From the NCBI GenBank assembly GCA_944390745.1, contig CALXQK010000013.1:1-64000 (forward strand): DNA of 64,000 bases, read 5' to 3'. Positions 47,323 through 56,110 of this stretch are shown here, one piece after another. This DNA comes from an uncultured Duodenibacillus sp. Its GTDB lineage: Bacteria; Pseudomonadota; Gammaproteobacteria; Burkholderiales; Burkholderiaceae_F. Each line of letters begins with the position of its first letter. The first letter of the stretch is position 1. Below the pieces are notes generated by a model. The model saw only the letters and a list, made by a program, of their open reading frames with translations. It did no database searches and had not been told where the DNA came from. A program made the position numbers and the translations under genes.

Positions 47323-47440
47323 TCAAGACCCAAGCGGGATATTTCAAACTTTCAGGTTCAAGCTTTCAACCGTTTTCCGAAACAACCGGTGGGAGCGCCG
47401 TCAGAGGGCCCGCGCCGGAAGTCCCGGAATTTCGGAGAAA

Positions 47441-48955
47441 TTACTTCTTCTCGAGCGAGACGATGTGCTCGACGGCGATGCGGCCGGAGTTGATGGCAAA
47501 CGACGAGGCCGTGCCTTCACCGATGCGCAGATCGTACGAGTCGCCGTACACGCCGCCCGCGTCATGGCCGATGGCGTACAGACCCGGGATCACGTTTTCA
47601 TGAGCGTCGACCACCTGCAGGTTCTCGGTCACCTTCACGCCGTTGAGCGAGGCGAGGGTGTGCAGCTTGCCGCGCAGGACGTAGAACGGAGCCTTGCTCA
47701 CGCCGCGCAGGTAGTACTTGTCCTTGCCGAACTGGTCGTCGCGGCCCTGCTTGGCGAACTTCGTCATGTCCGCAGCGGCGCGCTTGAGGTTTTCGGCATT
47801 GAGACCGGCCTTCTTGGCCACTTCCTCAATGGTGTCGCCCTTGAAGACGTCGCCGCGCTTGATGCCGGCTTCAATCATCGCGGGCAGCTCCTTGGCCTTC
47901 TGGCCGCGCTGGATGAAGTTGCCGCACGGGTTCAGGTAGCCCTTGGTGCCGAGCTCGTCGACGAGCGCCTGGTCAAAGACGATGTAGGTCCATTCGCCCG
48001 AGCGCAGGATGGCGTTGGAGGCCACGGGCCAGTCGAGCGTGAGCTGCTCGTTGAAGAAGCGGTTGCCGGCGGCGTCCACATAGAGCTGGCTCTGGCGGAA
48101 GAGCGCGCGCAGCTCCTTGTTGGGGCCGTTGCAGATGGCCTCGCCCTCGAGCGGGTTGAAGGCGCCGTTGATCATCATCGGGCCCATGTTGTCGCCGACA
48201 GCGCCAACCTCCATGGCCATGCGGATGCCGTCGCCGGTGCGGCCCGGAGCGCCGGAGGGAACGAGTTCCTGACCGGTGGACTTCTTGACGAGATCCATGT
48301 TGAAGTTGTAGCCGCCCGTGGCGAGGATGACGTACTTGGCGTTGACGGTCACCTTCTCCTTCTTGACGTTGTCGTAGGCTTCAACGCCGGAGATGCGGCC
48401 GTTCTTGGTGATGAGCTTCTGGCCCGGGGTCTGCAGCAGCAGCGTGCCGCCGGCCTTGGTGAAGGCCTTGGTCATGGCTGCCGGCAGCGAGCCCGCGGCC
48501 GGGTAAATGTGCCAGGTGAGGTCCTTCTTGTCGGCCCAGACCGACTTCACTTCCTTCCAGTGCACGCCGTGGTCCCAGACCCACTGAATGGTCTTGGGCG
48601 ACTCATCGATGAAGCGCTTCACGAGCGGAGCGTTGATGCGCCAGTGATGGTACTCGCCCATGCGGTTGAACTCCTCGAGCTTGGTGAGCTTCACGCCGGC
48701 CTTCTTCTGCATGAAGGATTCCACGGCAAAGGAGCCTTCCATGAAGTTGCCCGCGCCGCCCGTGTAGCCGTTCTTCTCAAGAAGAACGGTCTTCAGGCCG
48801 GCTTCCTGGGCGCTCGCCGCGGCAACCGTGCCGCCGGCGCCGCCGCCGACAACCACAACGTCGGCGTCGATCACGCGATCGGCCATCGCCGGAAAGGCCA
48901 TGCAGGCGGCGGCCATCACGGCCGTAAACTGAACGACAGCTTTCATCTGCTTCAT
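47441..48955 (-). CDS. Sec-exported FAD-dependent reductase, fumarate-reductase/flavocytochrome c family
   Basis: A 504-residue flavoprotein with a Sec signal peptide (VVQFTAVMAAACMAFPAMA, cleavage before DRVIDAD). The FAD Rossmann motif is DVVVVGGGAGGTVAAASAQEAG and the C-terminal FAD motif IPGLYAIGHDAGGVYG. Near the active site it reads KLHTLASLNGV and SYDLRIGEG, so one histidine and an arginine are kept at positions where fumarate reductase has HHTMGG and NRLGGN, unlike the Tat-exported enzyme at 20020-21504. No haem motif is present, so it needs an external electron donor. AAGGAGAGAG precedes the ATG. A divergent LysR gene suggests substrate-induced expression. Confidence 0.84.
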   Translation of the reverse strand: MKQMKAVVQFTAVMAAACMAFPAMADRVIDADVVVVGGGAGGTVAAASAQEAGLKTVLLEKNGYTGGAGNFMEGSFAVESFMQKKAGVKLTKLEEFNRMGEYHHWRINAPLVKRFIDESPKTIQWVWDHGVHWKEVKSVWADKKDLTWHIYPAAGSLPAAMTKAFTKAGGTLLLQTPGQKLITKNGRISGVEAYDNVKKEKVTVNAKYVILATGGYNFNMDLVKKSTGQELVPSGAPGRTGDGIRMAMEVGAVGDNMGPMMINGAFNPLEGEAICNGPNKELRALFRQSQLYVDAAGNRFFNEQLTLDWPVASNAILRSGEWTYIVFDQALVDELGTKGYLNPCGNFIQRGQKAKELPAMIEAGIKRGDVFKGDTIEEVAKKAGLNAENLKRAAADMTKFAKQGRDDQFGKDKYYLRGVSKAPFYVLRGKLHTLASLNGVKVTENLQVVDAHENVIPGLYAIGHDAGGVYGDSYDLRIGEGTASSFAINSGRIAVEHIVSLEKK

Positions 48956-49033
48956 TGCTTCTCTCTCCTTGTTGGTATTAGGGATGCGGCCGGACTGAAA
49001 AAAGTTCCCCGGGCGCAGCTTAAGGGAATGTTA

Positions 49034-49053
49034 ATCTTGCAGTTTTAGAAGAT
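49034..49053. promoter_or_regulatory. Putative LysR operator between the reductase and its LysR gene
   Basis: Inverted repeat atctt-N10-aagat, extended to 7 of 8 matching bases per arm (ttaatctt and aagataaa). It lies about 80 bases from the reductase start and 140 from the LysR start. Spacing and dyad resemble LysR recognition sites. Confidence 0.45.
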
Positions 49054-49194
49054 AAATACACAAAATCGCGACGCACCCTTTCAGCTTCTGCAATAATCGA
49101 TGCACCCCCTCTCCGCGGCATCGACGGGCATCTCGCGGCCGAAGGCCGTCCCCCCAGAGCGCTGCGAGGGTTCCTTTTCCGAGAGCACGCCGCC

Positions 49195-50193
49195 ATGGAT
49201 CGACTCACCGCCCTGAGCTACTTCATCCGCGCAGCCGACGCGGGCAGCTTCACGCGCGCGGCCGCGCTTCTTGGCGTTTCGCTTGCGACCGTCAGCCGCG
49301 CCATCGACTTTCTTGAGCAGGAGCTCGGCACGCCCCTGTTCGTTCGCACCACCCGCAAGGTGACGCTCACCACCGCGGGCGAGGCGATGCGCCCGCAGGC
49401 CGAGAACATCCTCAAGCTTTCCGAGACGCTCTACTCGAACGTGCGCGCCTCGGCGGGCCTCGCTCCCGAGGGGACGCTTCGGGTCTCCTCGAGCATCGTG
49501 ATCGGCCGGGTGTTTCTGCAGTACATCATCCTGAAGTTCCGCCGCCGCTATCCGGGCGTTCACGTCGAGCTCTTCACGGCCGACGCCAACGTCGACCTTG
49601 CCCGCACGGGCATCGACATCGCCTTCAAGGTGGGCAACAACCTGCCCGAGGCGGCCGTGGCGCGCCACCTCGGCTCCGTGCACAGCATCCTTGCGGCCTC
49701 GCCCGAATACCTCAGGCGCCGTCCGATGCCGCAGGAGCCTTCGGAGCTTGCCCGGCACGACTGCGTCATCAACTCGTACTTCGGCAGCAAGACCCGCCTC
49801 TGGAACAGCGCCGACGACAGCGCCGTCATGGACATCAGCGGCGGGTTTGAGTGCAACAACACGCTCATCTGCCTAGACATGTGCCTGGCCGGCCAGGGCA
49901 TCGCCATGCTGCCGCGCGACTTCATCAGCCACTTCCTGCAGACCGGGGCGCTTGTTCATGTTCTGCCCGGGTGGGAGGGCGAGCCCTACGGGTTCTACGC
50001 GCTCACCGCCTCACGATATCTCTCAAACATCGGGCGGCTCTTTCTGGACATGGTGCGCGAGGAGCTGCTGCCGGTCTCGGGCAGCGTCTATGCGGTCTAC
50101 GCGGCGGACCTTCTCAAGGGAAAGAACATCAGCAGGCTCACGGGCGGGCCCGCGCCCGGGGACCTGCAGCCTCAGGTGCGGGAGGCGCCGTAG
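49195..50193 (+). CDS. LysR-family transcriptional regulator, divergent from the flavoprotein gene
   Basis: A 332-residue regulator. The N-terminal winged helix spans about residues 1-60 (LSYFIRAADAGSFTRAAALLGVSLATVSRAIDFLEQELGTPLF), followed by a co-inducer binding domain from about 90 (GTLRVSSSIVIGRVFLQYI) to 300. The C-terminus extends about 30 residues beyond typical members. It most likely controls the divergent exported reductase in response to its substrate. Its last 22 bases overlap the end of the convergent LysR gene. Confidence 0.86.
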   Translation: MDRLTALSYFIRAADAGSFTRAAALLGVSLATVSRAIDFLEQELGTPLFVRTTRKVTLTTAGEAMRPQAENILKLSETLYSNVRASAGLAPEGTLRVSSSIVIGRVFLQYIILKFRRRYPGVHVELFTADANVDLARTGIDIAFKVGNNLPEAAVARHLGSVHSILAASPEYLRRRPMPQEPSELARHDCVINSYFGSKTRLWNSADDSAVMDISGGFECNNTLICLDMCLAGQGIAMLPRDFISHFLQTGALVHVLPGWEGEPYGFYALTASRYLSNIGRLFLDMVREELLPVSGSVYAVYAADLLKGKNISRLTGGPAPGDLQPQVREAP

Positions 50194-51101
50194 GTGCGGG
50201 CAAGCTCTCGCATCGCGTCAATGAACTCGCGCGCAGCGCGCGACAGGTACAGATCCTTGCGATAGACGACGCCCACCGGGCTCAGGGGCTGCTCGGGGGT
50301 CAGGGCGAAGTAGCGCACGGGGTGGCGCGGATAGGCGTGCTTGGCCATCGTCTCGGTGACGATCGCAGCGCCGAGTCCCTCGCCGGCCATCAGGAGCGCG
50401 GCCACCGGAGAGACGGTCTCAAGCACCACCCGCGGAAAGACGTGGCACTCAAGGCAGACCTTCTCAAAAACCGCACGCAGCCTCTGGCCGCGGCGCACGG
50501 TGATGAAGGGCTCGCCATCAAAGAGCGAAAAGTCAATCGGCGGGTACGTCTCGGTGCTGGCGGGCACCTTCTGGATGACGGGATTGGCCGCGTCGACCAC
50601 CACGAGGTAGCGCTCGTGATAGACCGTGACGGTGGCCAGGCTCTCGTTGTGAATCGAGGTGGGCATGACGCACAGGTCGCACTGCCCCTGCGCGGCGAAC
50701 TGCTCGAGTTCGCGCGTGGTTCCCTCGACGATGAGCACCTCGATGCCCGGGTGGGCCTTGATGAAGGCGGGCAGAATGCTCGTCAGAAAATAGATGCTGC
50801 GGTAGTGCGAGGCGCCGATCACGAGCCGGCCGCGGTCGCCGCGGTTGAGTTCGTCGACGATCTTGGCGCAGCTCTCGCGCATCTTCTCAATCTTCGTCTC
50901 CGTCTCAAGCACCGCCCGTCCGGCGGGCGTCAGCCGCATCGGCCGCGCCTTTCGGTCGATGAGTACGGCGCGGCGCTCGGCCTCAAGCCGGCGCACGTAC
51001 TGCGACAGCGAGGGCTGCGAGATCTCGAGCGCCTCGGCCGCGCGCGAGAAGCTGCCCGTCTTGACAATGGCGCTGAGATACTTGACCAGATGCTCGGACA
51101 C
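50172..51101 (-). CDS. LysR-family transcriptional regulator
   Basis: A 309-residue regulator starting with GTG at 51101 (GGGA element 8 bases upstream). The winged helix is seen in LSAIVKTGSFSRAAEALEISQPSLSQYVRRLE; the effector domain begins near residue 92 (GRLVIGASHYRSIYFLTSILPAF). It is not close in sequence to the convergent LysR protein. Target genes are unclear: no divergent structural gene lies upstream apart from the LapA-domain gene, which is transcribed in the same direction. The 3' end overlaps the neighbouring LysR gene. Confidence 0.86.
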   Translation of the reverse strand: MSEHLVKYLSAIVKTGSFSRAAEALEISQPSLSQYVRRLEAERRAVLIDRKARPMRLTPAGRAVLETETKIEKMRESCAKIVDELNRGDRGRLVIGASHYRSIYFLTSILPAFIKAHPGIEVLIVEGTTRELEQFAAQGQCDLCVMPTSIHNESLATVTVYHERYLVVVDAANPVIQKVPASTETYPPIDFSLFDGEPFITVRRGQRLRAVFEKVCLECHVFPRVVLETVSPVAALLMAGEGLGAAIVTETMAKHAYPRHPVRYFALTPEQPLSPVGVVYRKDLYLSRAAREFIDAMRELARTYGASRT

Positions 51102-51152
51102 GGATCGTCCCTTCCCTCTGTGCGGGAAATCCTCGCCCTCGAGGGCGTCGTG

Positions 51153-51935
51153 CTAGTGAAAGATCTTTCCAAAAAGCCCCTTTCTGCGGCCGTCGGCGCC
51201 CTGGGCGCCCGTCCCGGAGGCCTCGGCATGAGCGGGCTCGGCCGCGGCCGTCTTCTCCTGCGAAGGCGCGGAAGCGGCCGCGCCCTGCGCCGCGGGCTTT
51301 GCGGCCTCAATGGCCGGGGTCGCCGCAGGGGCCGGAACTGCCGCGGGATCGGCGGCCTTGTGAAGCTCAAGGGTCCGCTCGGTCTTCTTTTCCTTCTCGG
51401 CGCCGGAAAAAAGCCCGAAGAAGCCGCGCCGGGGCTCAACATGCGCCTCGGGCGAGAGATCAATGCCCGCCTCGTGCGCGAGCTTGTCAAAGCGCGCCGT
51501 CAGCACCCGGACGGACTCCTCGAGCGCCGCCACGCGCGCCTCGGAGGCCTTGAGCGAGGCGTCGGTCGAACTGGAGATCTTCTGGATTTCGGCGATGATC
51601 GTGCCCTGCATGCCGCTCATTTCGTCCTGCAGCGTCTTTTTCATCTGCTCGGTGCGCGAGAGCTCGGCGTGGTTGGCAAGCGTCTTGTTGGCGTTGGCCT
51701 CCTTGTAGGCGCGGCGAATCTCAAGCAGGGTCGAGGCCTGCGACATGAGCGACCAGGCGATGCCCGCCACCCACAGAACGCCCAGAACGATCAGAAGGAT
51801 GAGCGACAGGGGCGCCTGCACCTCGCCGAAGATGAAGTTCACAGGCACCGGGGCCATGATGCCCTGCCAGTTGAGGATGAGAAAGATGGCCGCAAGAATG
51901 CTCAGGAGCACAAGAACGACGGAACGGACGGTCAT
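51153..51935 (-). CDS. LapA-domain (DUF1049) membrane protein with coiled-coil tail
   Basis: A 260-residue inner-membrane protein. Two membrane segments (VVLVLLSILAAIFLILNW and LSLILLIVLGVLWVAGIAW) flank NFIFGEVQAPLS, the LapA/DUF1049 signature. A predicted helical coiled-coil follows (about 80-165: TLLEIRRAYKEANANKTLANHAEL ... TDASLKASEARVAALEESVRVL), then a long Ala/Pro/Glu-rich tail ending KGLFGKIFH. LapA proteins are usually about 100 residues, so the 150-residue cytoplasmic extension is unusual. ATG at 51935 is preceded by GAGGGGA; a TTG at 51953 is in frame. Function is not known; LapA is linked to LPS assembly in E. coli. Confidence 0.75.
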   Translation of the reverse strand: MTVRSVVLVLLSILAAIFLILNWQGIMAPVPVNFIFGEVQAPLSLILLIVLGVLWVAGIAWSLMSQASTLLEIRRAYKEANANKTLANHAELSRTEQMKKTLQDEMSGMQGTIIAEIQKISSSTDASLKASEARVAALEESVRVLTARFDKLAHEAGIDLSPEAHVEPRRGFFGLFSGAEKEKKTERTLELHKAADPAAVPAPAATPAIEAAKPAAQGAAASAPSQEKTAAAEPAHAEASGTGAQGADGRRKGLFGKIFH

Positions 51936-52155
51936 GCGAATGAATCCCCTCAAGTGATGAGTGACGGCGCCAAAGGGCCGCGGCGGGCGCAGATGCGCGC
52001 GCCGCCATCCGATTATAGATGCGCGCCGCCGCGCATCCCGCCGCGCACCGCGTCGCCGGGGCGGGCGGCACGCCGGTGTTAAGATCGCGTTCAGGCAGGC
52101 CGCGGGCGGCCTGCGTCACCCTTCCCAGCCTCAACACACCCGGACACGTCTCAAT

Positions 52156-52803
52156 ATGAAAACAGATCCGCGCTTTCCGAAGCTGCACATCGTCGACCAT
52201 CCCCTTGTCCAGCACAAGCTCACCATCATGCGTCAAAAGGAGACGAGCACCAACGTCTTTCGGCAGCTGCTGCGCGAGATCACGGTACTCATGGGCTACG
52301 AGCTCACGCGCGACCTGCCGCTCACCGAGCGGCGCATCGAGACGCCGATCTCGCCCATGCACGCGCCCACGCTTGCGGGCAAAAAGCAGGTGATCGTCCC
52401 GGTGCTTCGCGCCGGCCTCGGCATGAGCGACGGGCTGCTCGAGCTGATGCCCTCGGCGCGCGTGGGCCACATCGGCATGTACCGCGACAGCAACAAGCGC
52501 CCGGTCGAGTACCTTGTGCGCCTGCCCAACGTCATCGACCGCATCTTCATCATCTGCGACCCGATGCTCGCCACGGGCTACTCGGCCGCGCACGCCGTCG
52601 ATGTCTTGAAAAAGCGCGGCGTTCCGGGCTCCTCAATCCGGTTTCTTGCGCTCGTCTCCGCCCCCGAGGGCATTGCGGTGATGCAGCAGCTGCACCCGGA
52701 CGTCGACATCTACGTCGCCTCGCTCGATGAGCGGCTCGATGAGAACGCCTACATCGTGCCGGGTCTTGGAGACGCCGGCGACCGGCTCTTCGGAACGAAA
52801 TAG
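52156..52803 (+). CDS. upp: Uracil phosphoribosyltransferase
   Basis: A 215-residue pyrimidine salvage enzyme that makes UMP from uracil and PRPP. It contains [26 protein letters not shown]-type [13 protein letters not shown], the PRPP loop [15 protein letters not shown], and the uracil-binding tail [17 protein letters not shown]. Length is close to the E. coli protein (208 aa). Start ATG 52156 was taken from homology; the frame is open to 51961. Confidence 0.95.
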   Translation: MKTDPRFPKLHIVDHPLVQHKLTIMRQKETSTNVFRQLLREITVLMGYELTRDLPLTERRIETPISPMHAPTLAGKKQVIVPVLRAGLGMSDGLLELMPSARVGHIGMYRDSNKRPVEYLVRLPNVIDRIFIICDPMLATGYSAAHAVDVLKKRGVPGSSIRFLALVSAPEGIAVMQQLHPDVDIYVASLDERLDENAYIVPGLGDAGDRLFGTK

Positions 52804-52822
52804 TCTTTTTTCGCCCTCAACG

Positions 52823-52866
52823 AAGGCGTCCCGGCTGCGCTGCTGCGGCCGGGACGCCTTTCTTTT
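52823..52866 (+). terminator. Terminator after upp
   Basis: A perfect 13-bp stem (52823-52835 with 52848-52860) and a TTTCTTTT tract. Confidence 0.88.
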
Positions 52867-52886
52867 CTGACGCTGCAGGCAAAGGG

Positions 52887-52933
52887 AAAGGGCGACGGCT
52901 GCTGTGAGGATGCCGTCGCCCTTTCGGTTTTTC
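52887..52933 (-). terminator. Hairpin between convergent upp and DASS transporter genes
   Basis: A perfect 13-bp stem (52887-52899 with 52912-52924). On the plus strand it is followed by cggttttt; on the minus strand by ccctttgcc. It probably ends the DASS transcript on the minus strand and backs up the upp terminator. Confidence 0.6.
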
Positions 52934-52973
52934 CGTCCCAGGATTTAAAGGAGCCCCGGTTCAGGAAAGAGGG

Positions 52974-54530
52974 TTATCCGCCTACCACGGGCTTGATCGA
53001 CTCGATCAGACCCGGCGAAAAGAGGTAGGCCGTGATCGTGATGATGACGATGCCGATCACGTTGAGCCAGAAGCCTGCGCGGATCATGTCGGAGATCTTC
53101 AGGCGGCCCGTGCCGAACACCATTGCATTCGGAGGCGTGCCCACGGGCATCATGAAGGCGCAGCTCGTACCCATCGTCGCGCAGATCAACAGCGCCTCGG
53201 GGTGCATGTTGAGCGACTCGGCCACCGCGGCAATGAGCGGCATCATCGTGGCGGCCAGGGCCGTGTTGGAGGTGAATTCCGAGACGAACACCGACAGGGT
53301 CGTCACGCCGGTCAGCAGCCCCCACTCGGGCAGCGAGCCCAGGGCGACGGCGGCGGCGCCCACCGCGTCCGCGGCGCCCGTCTTCTGAATGGCCGCAGCC
53401 ATCGTCAGACCGCCGCCGAAAAGCAGCAGCACGTCCCAGCTCACCGCCTTGTTGGCCGAGGCCCAGTCAAGGGCATGCACGCCGTTCTTGACGTCGACCG
53501 GGATGATGAAGAGCAGGATGCCGGCGCCCATGGCGATCACCGTGTCGCTCAGCGGCTTGAAGGGCTTGGCGCCGCCGATTTCCAGACCGCGGATGACCGG
53601 GCCGAAGGTCCACAGAAGGGCCGCGAGGGCAAAGATGATGAGCACCGTCCACTCGCCGCGCGAGAGCTTGCCCAGGGCGTGCAGCTCGTCCATCACCCAC
53701 TGCTTGCCGCCCGGCAGCTCCTCGGGCTGGTTGCGGTAGAGCACGTGCACAAGCAGAACATAGGTGGCGATGAAGAGCAGACCCATGGCGGGCACCGAGA
53801 TCTTGAGCCAGTCAAAGAAGCTCACCACGTCGCCGTACTGCTGCTCGACAAAGCGCACGAAGATGCCGTTGGGGGGCGTGCCGATCAGCGTGAGCACGCC
53901 GCCGACGCTTGCGCCGTAGGCCACCGACAGCAGCATGCAGATGCCGAAGTTGCGCTCGGCCTGGTCGATCGGACGGTCGGCGCGCGTCGAGCGCACCACG
54001 CCCATCAGTGCGAGCGCGATGGGCAGCATCATGGCGGCCGTGGCCGTGTTGCTCACCCAGGCCGACAGGGCCGTGGTGGCAAGCATGATGCCAAGGATGA
54101 TCTGCTTGGGCTTGGTGCCCACGATGCGGATCATCACCAGCGCGATGCGGCGGTCCAGCCCCCAGCGGGCGATGCCGCCGGCAATGAGAAAGCCGCCCAG
54201 GAAGAGAAAGATCGTGCCGTTGGCGTAGTTCTTGAGCGTGTCGCCAGCGCTCGCAACGCCGAGCAGCGGGTACATCACGATCGGCAGCAGGGCCGTCACG
54301 GCAATCGGCACGGGCTCAGTGAACCACCAGATGCCCATCCAGAGCACCATGGCGGTACAGGCACGGGCGGCATTGGAGAACTCCACGATCTCGCCGGTCG
54401 TCCCCACGTAGGACGTCGGCAGGATGAAGTACAGACACAAGGCCAGAACAGGTCCGAGGATGAGGGGAATGAGCTTGGTCTTCGCGCTCAGGCCTTCCTC
54501 AAGACTGGTTTCGTGTTGACGATTGGGCAT
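52974..54530 (-). CDS. DASS-family anion (dicarboxylate):sodium symporter
   Basis: A 518-residue inner-membrane carrier with about 12 membrane segments. The two SNT motifs of the DASS/SLC13 family are present: WVSNTATAAMMLPIALAL and FTSNTALAATMMPLIAAV, with GTPPNGIFVRF and VGTPPNAMVFGTG around the binding site. Members import succinate, malate, citrate or related acids with Na+. The start at 54530 has AGGAGG seven bases upstream; a 63-residue upstream extension is not membrane-like and is rejected. A near-consensus FNR box lies 225 bases upstream. The neighbouring fumarate reductase anchor suggests dicarboxylate uptake for anaerobic respiration. Confidence 0.87.
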   Translation of the reverse strand: MPNRQHETSLEEGLSAKTKLIPLILGPVLALCLYFILPTSYVGTTGEIVEFSNAARACTAMVLWMGIWWFTEPVPIAVTALLPIVMYPLLGVASAGDTLKNYANGTIFLFLGGFLIAGGIARWGLDRRIALVMIRIVGTKPKQIILGIMLATTALSAWVSNTATAAMMLPIALALMGVVRSTRADRPIDQAERNFGICMLLSVAYGASVGGVLTLIGTPPNGIFVRFVEQQYGDVVSFFDWLKISVPAMGLLFIATYVLLVHVLYRNQPEELPGGKQWVMDELHALGKLSRGEWTVLIIFALAALLWTFGPVIRGLEIGGAKPFKPLSDTVIAMGAGILLFIIPVDVKNGVHALDWASANKAVSWDVLLLFGGGLTMAAAIQKTGAADAVGAAAVALGSLPEWGLLTGVTTLSVFVSEFTSNTALAATMMPLIAAVAESLNMHPEALLICATMGTSCAFMMPVGTPPNAMVFGTGRLKISDMIRAGFWLNVIGIVIITITAYLFSPGLIESIKPVVGG

Positions 54531-54754
54531 GGAAATGCCTCCTAGTTGTCTGGGAACCCCTCCGGCGTCCGTCTGCAGAAGAGCGCCTCGCCAGAAAGCT
54601 GCTCTGCTGCGGCCCAGGCCGCGGCTGGATCCCGGTTGTCCAAAAAGATGTCGTCCATCCTTATCGTTGCTGCCGCCCGACGCGCTTGCGGTTTTTCGAG
54701 GACGCAGTCCTCCCGCCATCAGGTTGTCGGCTTCTGTTAAGACGACATTCGAGA

Positions 54755-54768
54755 TTGATGCTAGTCAA
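54755..54768. promoter_or_regulatory. Near-consensus FNR box upstream of the DASS transporter gene
   Basis: TTGAT-GCTA-GTCAA matches TTGAT-N4-ATCAA at 9 of 10 positions. No good -10 lies at the class II distance, so the promoter geometry is uncertain. Further upstream, gttac/gtaac motifs occur at 54843-54847, 54863-54867 and 54870-54874. Confidence 0.5.
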
Positions 54769-55074
54769 TATCAACGTGCCGGTAAAGCCGATTTTCTGGG
54801 TGATAACACCGATCAGCGTCCTCATTTTTTCTCAATGCGGAAGTTACAACTCTTAACCCAAGGTAACCCGTTACGACACTTTTTGTAGCTCTAGGAGATT
54901 TCTCTCATCAGGAATTTCCCGCACGCCGGGACGTGCGGCCGAACGTCGCATCCCCAGGACGAACCGCCAGGCCGGCGCCCGGGGCATGCAGCCGCCGCCA
55001 GCGGCATCGATGAAGAAAAAAACGCCTTGCGCACGAGCGGCACGGCCGCCGGATGCGCAGGCGCAGCAGAGGGC

Positions 55075-55113
55075 AAAAAAAAGGGGACGCCGGGATCACC
55101 CGGGACGTCCCCT
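55075..55113 (-). terminator. Terminator after the frdC-like gene
   Basis: The stem pairs aaggggacg plus ccggg with cccgg plus cgtcccctt (one bulged base) around a short loop. Eight A residues to the left read as a U-run on the minus strand. Its presence indicates that the anchor gene is monocistronic. Confidence 0.85.
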
Positions 55114-55142
55114 TGTCAGGCTCTAGTCAAGCAGTCGCAGGA

Positions 55143-55934
55143 TTACTTTTCAGCAAACCAGTTGTCCTGCGGGACATAGCGCACGGAAGCCTGGTTGCTC
55201 TCGACGAGCTGCTTGCCGGTGCTGTAGAACGACCAAGCGGTGAGCGTGCCGCAGCAGATCATCAGGAAGGCGACCACGAGCATCGTCTTGCGGAAGCCAT
55301 GGGCGCGGCCCTTGATGACGTCCCACTTCACGCCGAGGCGGTACAGGCCGATCATGCCGTGCACTTCAGTGGCCACGAGGAAGATGAAGGTCCAGAGCAT
55401 GCCGTTGTGATAGGTGTGAACGGCCGAGAGGTTGGGGTCAATCTCAGAGGGAGCCGTGAGCATGCCCATCACGTGCGGGAAGACCATGCCGGTGAGGATG
55501 ATGGCGGTCACGAACTGGAAGAACCACAGCGTGCTGTCCTGGTGGTTCAGAACGCGCACGTGCGAGCGGATGTCGCGCAGCTGCTTGAACGAGGTCGGGA
55601 AGCGGCGCAGGGCGCACAGGGCGTGGATGATCACGCAGATCGTGATGAAGGCCACGAACAGGAAGTGCAGCCAGGTCTGCTCTTCACCAAAGATCGGGGT
55701 GCCGCCGGAAATCTGGATGAGGTTCCAGAAGAGATCGCGGCCGACCTGCATCGAGCTGGTGAAGGCCATGTGGCAGAACAGGAAGATGCCGAGGATGAGG
55801 CCCGTGACGGACTGGGCCACGTCGATGTAGGCGGGCCACTTGCTCTTGCGGCGGCCGTCAGTGAGCGACACGGCGGCGATGGCCTCGGGACCCGTCGGGG
55901 TGCGCGCAAACTTGATTTGTTCAGGAGTCGTCAT
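55143..55934 (-). CDS. frdC: Fumarate reductase cytochrome b subunit (type B, Wolinella-like), without frdA/frdB
   Basis: A 263-residue dihaem membrane anchor of the type-B quinol:fumarate reductase family (W. succinogenes FrdC is 256 aa). Five membrane segments are visible, with candidate haem histidines in LFCHMAFTSS, ICVIIHALCALRRFP, VFPHVMGML and VATEVHGMIGLYRLG. It oxidises menaquinol and passes electrons to FrdB. Neither frdA nor frdB lies beside it: a terminator follows and the next gene is a DASS transporter. The ATG at 55934 has AAAGGAAGA upstream. A consensus FNR box at 56139-56152 makes anaerobic induction likely. Confidence 0.86.
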   Translation of the reverse strand: MTTPEQIKFARTPTGPEAIAAVSLTDGRRKSKWPAYIDVAQSVTGLILGIFLFCHMAFTSSMQVGRDLFWNLIQISGGTPIFGEEQTWLHFLFVAFITICVIIHALCALRRFPTSFKQLRDIRSHVRVLNHQDSTLWFFQFVTAIILTGMVFPHVMGMLTAPSEIDPNLSAVHTYHNGMLWTFIFLVATEVHGMIGLYRLGVKWDVIKGRAHGFRKTMLVVAFLMICCGTLTAWSFYSTGKQLVESNQASVRYVPQDNWFAEK

Positions 55935-56110
55935 GACTGTCTTCCTTTCAGAAGGGAAATTAAAAAAAAATCGGGACAAGTCGCTTTGCTTTTTGCCGCG
56001 GCCTGCTGAAGCGAACGGTCGCGCCCAATGGGAGCTTCGCCCGGCCGTCGGGGAACGTCGAAAACAACGTCCAGACCCCGGGCATGGACCGCGGCTCGTT
56101 TCTTGGCGTA

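Larger units (their letters stand above)
54531..55142. other. 612-base intergenic region between frdC and the DASS gene
   Basis: No credible coding sequence. From low to high coordinate it holds the DASS ribosome binding site, the FNR-like box (54755-54768), the repeated gttac/gtaac motifs (54843-54874), an AT-rich stretch (about 54740-54900), and the frdC terminator (55075-55113). Confidence 0.55.
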
